Positions 58,255-64,000 of a stretch of DNA of 64,000 nucleotides are shown here, in pieces; within the stretch, counting starts at the first letter, position 1; each line of letters starts with the position of its first letter. Made by a program: the position numbers and the translations under genes. Source of the stretch: Dasypus novemcinctus (taxonomy: Eukaryota > Chordata > Mammalia > Cingulata > Dasypodidae); NCBI RefSeq assembly GCF_030445035.2, contig NC_080677.1, positions 4,464,001 to 4,528,000 on the forward strand, read 5' to 3'. Below the pieces are notes generated by a model that searched no databases, was not told the origin of the DNA, and saw nothing but the letters and a program-made list of their open reading frames with translations.

Positions 58255-59747
58255 TTCTGTTCTCACAGCAGTTCTCCGATGTTCTTCTGGCAAGCTCATG
58301 GCTCCTCTTTCATGAAGAGTGTGAGCTGCCTCAGTTTACCAAGTTATCTTCCCGGGTACACTGGCGTTGTAAACACCTGGATGGTCTGGTCTCCTGACTT
58401 GGACCACTGGGGTGCTTTGGGATCAGGGTGCGGTGTCCGTGGACCTCCGCTGGGTCCTGGGTATGCCCAGCATTATTGCGTGATAGCCTGACCCCTTTAA
58501 AAGGATGTAAAATAAAGCTCTTCCTGAAGTGTTTTCTTGAACAGCATCAGCAGCCCGTCACGTATTCTGTCGGTAGCTTTGACTATTGCACACTGAGAAG
58601 ATGATACCTTGGCATGGCTTCCTTCCCTCCTGATGCTTGGGTATTAGATAAAGCCCCGAGCAAGCGTGCGCGTGGACTGGAAACGTGTAGGGAAAGGGCT
58701 GCTGACCTACACGGAGCAGACCAGGATGCGTTTCCGTTTTCTGTGTCTGGGGTCTGACGGGCGGTCCAGCTAAATTTTGATCTATGTGATGATGCCAGAC
58801 ACTCATAACATCTCAGAGCTTGGTCGACTTCCCACCTGGAGCACGTTAACGCAATAGAAGGTGTTCTGTGAACATTGTTGCTTGGGCAAACTTCTTCTCT
58901 CCATCTACTTTTGCTGAGGGAAACTGTGATCGGGGGTTGAACCTGCCTCTGTTCCTTCGCCTGGGAGGGGGAGGCCTGGCGCCGTCCCCACCACCCCACC
59001 AGGCTGTCTCGGGTGCGTTGCAGCCAGCCGTGTGCCTAGGCGCGGCTCCTCTTCCGGGACCACAGCTTTTCCTTTCCACATTTGACTGTGCTTTTTGTCT
59101 CTAGAGTTTATCAAAAGGCATCAAACATTTATACCTGTCCCTGCTCTCTGCAAGGCAGTGCCAAAGCATACATCTGAAATTATGGTCTGCTGTGTCAACT
59201 TTGTAACGAGGCTTGGGGAAACATGGGCTTTTGCTGCTGTGTTAAACCGTTGTAATTTGTGAAGTACAGGTTTCTGTTGCAGATGATGGAAATAATAGCT
59301 GACTTCTAAGAGAGCAATTCTGAGTTGTGTATTGTTGTCATTACATTGGGAAAGGGGAGCCAGTGATTTAGCACATGGCAAAACCTGAGTCACCTGGACC
59401 GCCTGCCAGTGGGCAGTTGCAACGTCGGTAACTACCACTCCTAGCCTTGTTTTATGCCCCTTAGAGGCCTTTCTTTTAAAATAGCAGCAGTAGTTCATTA
59501 TTGAGGAGTGAAAATGGACACAGGCTAAGTTCCTGTATTCTGAAAATATAACTGCTATGTGGGTGTGTGTGTGTGCTCTTATCTATCTACTTTAGCAGTA
59601 GAATTTCTTATCAAACTTAAAAGTCAGGAAATCAAGACATCACTGCTTCACATTGTCATCCATCCCCAAAGGGGGATGAAGATACAGAGACAGGCAGCCC
59701 CATTCCCTGCCCTCAGAGGTGAAGCCATACTATTAAAAACTAACCAA
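58255..59747. other. Presumed intron, unique sequence
   Basis: Moderate GC, with a (GT)n run at about 59559-59576. Open frames on both strands near 58.6-59.1 kb have no recognisable domain. The right edge carries the target duplication of the following SINE (59737-59747). Confidence 0.4.
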
Positions 59748-60161
59748 GGGAAGCGGACTTGGCCCAGTGGATAGGGTGTCCGCCTACCACATGGGAGGTC
59801 CGTGGTTCAAACCCCGGGCCTCCTTGACCCGTGTGGAGCTGGCCCATGCGCAGTGCTGATGCGCACAAGGAGTGCCGTGTCACGCAGGGGTGTCCCCCAC
59901 GTAGGGGAGCCCCACATGCAAGGAGTGCGCCCCGTAAGGAGAGCTGCCCAGCGCGAAAGAAAGTGCAGCCTGCCCAGGAATGGCGCTGCACACACAGAGA
60001 GCTGACACAACAAGATGACGCAACAAAAAGAGACACAGATTCCCGTGCCGCTGACAACAACAGAAGCGGACAAAGAAGAACACACAGCAAAAGACACAGA
60101 GAACAGACAACTGGGGGGGAGAAAAAATAAATAAATAAATAAACCTTATTTAAAAAAAAAG
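59748..60161 (+). repeat. DAS-SINE, long form, youngest-looking copy
   Basis: The A box TGGCCCAGTGG (59760-59770) and B box GGTTCAAACCC (59804-59814) both match the pol III consensus. The long body is close to the copies at 37.9 and 57.8 kb, with a G-run, GAAAAAATAAATAAATAAAT and an A9 end. The target duplication AAACTAACCAA is perfect (59737-59747 and 60162-60172). Intact boxes and an unbroken duplication suggest a recent insertion; whether it is transcribed cannot be told from the sequence. Confidence 0.95.
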
Positions 60162-60172
60162 AAACTAACCAA

Positions 60173-62769
60173 AACCAACCCAAAGAAAGACTTCCTGCGG
60201 TGCCTGGTGAGGAGCAGAAGTCGCTGAAGCTGGGAAATGAGGGGAAGCAGGCCAGATTTTGATCTGGGGATTGAAAATGGGAGCGGAGAGGCAGGGGAGC
60301 CGTGAATTGGAAGCCTGAGGGCAGGAAAGCCCCCGTGCCTTCCCGGGAAGAGCAGCCCTTCAGCTGCTGAAAGCAAGGGGTTTCCAGCCACAGGAGCTTG
60401 GGACGGTCCAGTGATGGCCTCTGAAAGGCCGGAGTGAGGAGCATTCTCCTGAAGAAACCAGGGACCTGTGGGCCGTTTTTGAGCAGAAGAGTGCCGTCCT
60501 CGTGAGCCGAGTGTGTTCTAGAATGATGAGCCTAATGGAGGCTGGGTGGGACAGGTCAGAGGTGAAGCAGCAGGGGGCACCGGCTGGGGCGCCCTGTGGT
60601 CGAGGCCCAGGCCTGAGGGACAGGGCTCGGCCTCCCCGCCAGCAGCACGGAGAGGAGGGCACCGCCTTCCAGACCCCAGGAAGCCAGACCTGAGTGGGGA
60701 GGAGAGCCGGGCGACCCTGACAGGCACGGAGCTGGAGAGAGCGCCTGGAGCATTGCCCCGGCCACCCGCTCGCTCGCTCAGTGCGCCTAGAGCTGCCTGT
60801 TGGGAAGAGGATGAGCAGGCGTCTGCCTCCAGACGCTTCCATCTGGTTAGATCAGGGACGAGTGTGACGGGCCCTGAGGTCCGAGGAGGGAGAGCGCTGC
60901 CCAGCTCGGGGAGCCAGCGCGGTGCCGCGTGTCCTCCGCGTGCACCCAGTGCCATGCGCCGACCCGGCTGGAGCAGGCTCTGCCGGAAGCCTGCGGAGAG
61001 CGCCTCCGTGAACCCTTACAGCCCACTGGGCAGCTGCTGTTAGCCCCCCCATTTCAGAGAAACGAGGGGCGTGCGACAGCGTGCTGCGCCCTTGACCAAG
61101 GGCAGCCAGTGCTTGGGGTTGAAGAAACTGCCAGGTGTGTGCGATGCACGGAGAAGGAGGGGAGGGCCGGGAGCGCTAGAGAAGAGGAGCAGCCAGAGAA
61201 GAGGAGCAGCCGGGGCCAAATCGGGCCCTTGAGGAAAGCGCAGGGACGCGTAGGGAAGAGCGGGGCCTTGGTGGGGAAGAGCAGGGGTGCGGGCGCCGGG
61301 CACTTGTCCTCTCCTGCACCTCATTTCCAGCACTTTCTGCCAGAAGCGGCCCCACCGGGTCCGTGAATGGACCGTGAGCCTCAGACGGCCTGCAGGGTGT
61401 GTGCTCCTGCTAGTCAACCGCCGTGACACGCGGGTGTGCGGCTAGCGTGAGCCCCCAGGCCTGAGCGCCCCCGCGCATTCAGAGCTGGGATTTGGGCTCT
61501 GGAACCCCAGCAGTCAGCAAGTGGGAAGGGGATCTGGCCTGCTCGCCCTGTCTTGGTGGCCGGAGGGCCCCTTCCCCTTTGGCAGCCGGCCCGCGGCCCG
61601 TCGTCGTCCGGGTGTGGCCGGGACCAGCCCGCGAGGAGCCGAGCATGTCGAAGCTCCTGTCGTAGCCGCGCGGTGTCGCGGCTTCGTCCGGGGCGCGGTC
61701 GGCGGCCTGGGGGAACAGTGCGCGCGCCTGGGCCGCGGGGCAACGGGAGGCCAGGCCTCTGTGAGCCTTAGCGCCTTCCCTGCACGTGGCCTGCAGGCAG
61801 CGGGTCGTTTTGGGGAGGTTAAGTGACCTCGCCCACGAGCTCAGCAGCGGGGGGCCTTGCCCCTCTCCCTCTGCGCCATTTGCAGCCTGCCAGGATGTGC
61901 CCACTCTCGGCCCGGGCCAGCCCCGCCTCCTTCCTGCCCCCTCCCCTCCTCCTCCTCCTCTCCTTCCCGCTGTCACAGCGTCTTTAGGGCCCAGAGCCAG
62001 CGCCCCAGTGCCCCAGTCCTCACTAGAAGGCTCTGGCTGAGCTGAGAAGCTGCAGCCGTGCCGCTGGCCAGTCCCCCGGCACCCGACACCGTGCTGCAGG
62101 GCGAGACGTTCCCCTGTGGGAGGACAGAGGCAGCTGGAGAGGGTGCGCCACAGCTGGACTTCCACACGCCCATTGGTTTATCTCCTCGTCTCTTCCCGAG
62201 CCGTGCTGAAGCAAAGCATCGCCAAGCCTTGGGACCAGGCACGGGGCACTCTCAAGCCGACCCCCAGACCCCCAGCGTCTTCGGAACGCCCGGCATGCTC
62301 TGTGCAGAGCGAGGTGTGTGCATAGGGCCGGGGAAGGCCGTGTCTCATCTCTGGGTTGGGGCGCGGTGCCACCCGCCCGTCTCCCAGGGCAGAGGAGTCT
62401 CGGGCGCACCCGCCGCTCCCACCCCTGTCGTGCCTTGGCCTGGCCTGGGGTAGTTAGTGCAGTTCAGGTGCTGCTTGGGTGACTCCACAGACTTTCGTGG
62501 TTGGGAGAGGCTGGTTGAGGGTGACGTGTGGGGAGCCAAGCCCAAGTTCTCAGGAAAGAGCACTCCTGGGAGGGCCCCGTCTGGGGAAAGGGCTGTGCTC
62601 CCGGAGCCTCAGGGTCTGCCGTGCGCAGAGAGAATGCCTGCAACTCGGGACTGTCTGCAGTTTTGAGGGGTACAGTGGGGTGCCTCCCAGGTGGCGGGAG
62701 CAGGAATTGCCCTTTATGGAATTCGGTTAAGGCTACAGGACGCGAAGTGATAGAATCTAGTGAACAATC
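60173..62769. other. GC-rich presumed intron with a second CpG-rich patch
   Basis: GC-rich throughout, with the densest CpG cluster at about 61560-61745. Many overlapping frames occur on both strands (up to 228 codons, minus, 62165-61479) without recognisable domains. The patch could be an internal promoter or an intragenic CpG island; there is no ATG plus splice donor as clear as at 41.4 kb. Confidence 0.4.
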
Positions 62770-62945
62770 ATTTACATTTGTGCACCACCTTGCGGCTTTT
62801 GCAATACCTCTACACCGACACCGACCTTTTCATTGGACTCTCACTACGAGCGTGGGAGGTTGCAGCACAGGCGTTTGTTTCCCCGCCATGCGCCGATGAA
62901 GACCTGTGAGGTGGCTGGACTTGCCAGATGTCACTCAGGAAGAGA
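62770..62945 (-). repeat. MIR SINE (minus strand), decayed
   Basis: The plus-strand order CTCTCACTACGAGCGTGGGA, TTTCCCCGCCATGCGCCGAT, GAAGACCTGTGAGGTGGCTG, GACTTGCCAGATGTCACTCA parallels the reversed MIR core (CCCCATTTTACAGATGAGGA, then the AGTGACTTGCCCAAGGTCAC phrase). Divergence is high. Confidence 0.5.
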
Positions 62946-63129
62946 GGAACAGTGTCTTCTGATCCTTCTGATCTGGTGCTGGGTCCCACAGCGCACCACT
63001 CCTCAGGGCTGGCCTGAGTGCAGGGGGGTAAAGCTTGTCCGTGATGGGCTGACCATTGCTGAAAAGCATGCACAGGCCACAGGCTGCGGTGTTAGCTCCT
63101 CGTGGTGAGCAATCTCCTGGAGGCATGGC

Positions 63130-63480
63130 CTGATCACAGTGGCAACCAGGGTAGAGTCAGGAGGTGTATTAGCTAGGAAATGCTGCGTAGTGAATTGTCC
63201 TAAATCTTAAGAGTGTGAAAAAGAAGGACTTTGCTAGACGCTTCTGGCTCAGGATCTTTTGTGAGGCTGCGGTCACGACGTTGACTGGGGCTGCATCACC
63301 TGAAGCTCGACAGTGGCTAGACCACCCATGTCCAAGTTGGGTCCATTATGTGGCTTTGACTGGAGGTCTCTCCCTGTCTTCTCTCGTGGAGCCTCGCTTC
63401 CCATTGAGCAAGTGACCAGGAGGGTGCAAGGGGGAGGCTTCAGTGTCTTATCACGTTAGTGCTGGAAGTCACACACTGGC
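63130..63480. repeat. Old interspersed repeat, family unresolved
   Basis: Phrases such as GTATTAGCTAGGAAATGCTG, CATTGAGCAAGTGACCAGGA, CTTCAGTGTCTTATCACGTT and GCTGGAAGTCACACACTGGC have the look of an ancient mammalian repeat, but I cannot name its class with confidence. Confidence 0.35.
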
Positions 63481-64000
63481 ATACCAAATTCTGTCCAGAC
63501 GCAAGGGAAGGAAATTAGCTTCACCATTTGAAGGGAATTGTATGAAAACATTGCGGACTCATTTTAAAACAACCGCAGGGCCCTCTGGGCTTGGCCAGGG
63601 CTGCTTGGTGAAAGGCGAGCATCTTGGTTTAGCTGTGAAGGTGCGTGAAAAACGCACATTGAGGGGGCTCAGAGGACGGAATTCTCATAAGCAGCTTCCA
63701 CTGGGGATGAGTCTGGTACAAGCCTTTCTGATGGTCGGAATCTCCATTTACGAAGGGATGCATGTGGCAGTTTCCTTTGTACGAGTTAAGTGTTGATGTC
63801 TTTATAAGGAGTCTCACAGCTCTTAAGACGTATCTCGCCATTTTTTAAGAATACTGGCCTCGGGTACCCAAAGGTGACTGTGTGCCCCACTTTGGGGCAG
63901 TCCCAGTTACCTGTTGTCCAGGTATGATTCCCAGTAACGCCCGTTTCACTAACCAGATGGCGGCTGTACGGCTGTCACTGTTGGAAGGCCACACAGCCTT
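63481..64000. other. Right edge, nothing recognised
   Basis: Unique-looking sequence. A plus-strand frame (63443-63796) and a shorter minus frame overlap each other without a recognisable domain. Confidence 0.4.

Noticed and set aside
61479-62165. A 228-codon minus-strand frame
   Set aside because: Lies in GC-rich DNA with competing frames on both strands and no domain.
1-64000. A novel defence, toxin or operon-type system
   Set aside because: Nothing in the window is prokaryotic or viral in organisation; the unusual structure is explained by nested retroelements around one CpG-island promoter.

Overview
This is a gene-poor window of mammalian nuclear DNA, and the repeats point to an armadillo (Dasypus-type xenarthran). 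Diagnostic copies of the tRNA-derived DAS-SINE family occur throughout, in a short form of about 90-140 bp and a long form of about 400 bp. They sit beside armadillo-type L1 LINEs, MaLR-like LTRs, MIRs and an ancient L3/CR1 fragment. There is no bacterial or viral gene organisation. All repeat family assignments come from reading the sequence and remembered consensus motifs; no database search was run.

Layout. 1-14 kb: minus-strand L1 pieces, a dead processed copy of the DNAJA2 co-chaperone mRNA (5.2-6.96 kb, minus), an L3/CR1 reverse-transcriptase relic, a MIR and three short DAS-SINEs. 14.6-25.7 kb: an old minus-strand L1, then a near full-length plus-strand L1 (about 18.6-25.0 kb, both reading frames broken) that appears to split the 3' UTR of an older L1. 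27.5-30.7 kb: a complete but non-coding MaLR-like LTR element with two LTRs, a tRNA-Leu-type primer binding site and a 5-bp target duplication. A short poly(A)-tailed retrocopy with a perfect 14-bp duplication is nested in its 5' LTR, and a minus-strand LTR in its body. 32.5-39 kb: an MLT1-like LTR, a CA-rich minisatellite, a MIR, and an L1 split by a long DAS-SINE.

40-42.3 kb is the only convincing sign of a functional gene: a strong CpG island with GC boxes, a short upstream ORF, and an ATG in excellent context followed by 13 codons and a GTAAGC splice donor. This looks like the first coding exon of a plus-strand gene whose remaining exons I could not find, so everything to the right may be its large first intron. 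I could not name the gene from the 13 residues MDAPAALAAKPPT.

The presumed intron (42-64 kb) holds unique AT-rich sequence with a perfect 15-bp hairpin, a 27-bp minisatellite that creates deceptive open frames on both strands, L1 3' UTR copies in opposite orientations, two adjacent LTRs, two long DAS-SINEs, and a CpG-rich patch near 61.6 kb. Apart from exon 1, no genes can be seen working together; the layout is mainly a record of nested retrotransposition around one promoter.
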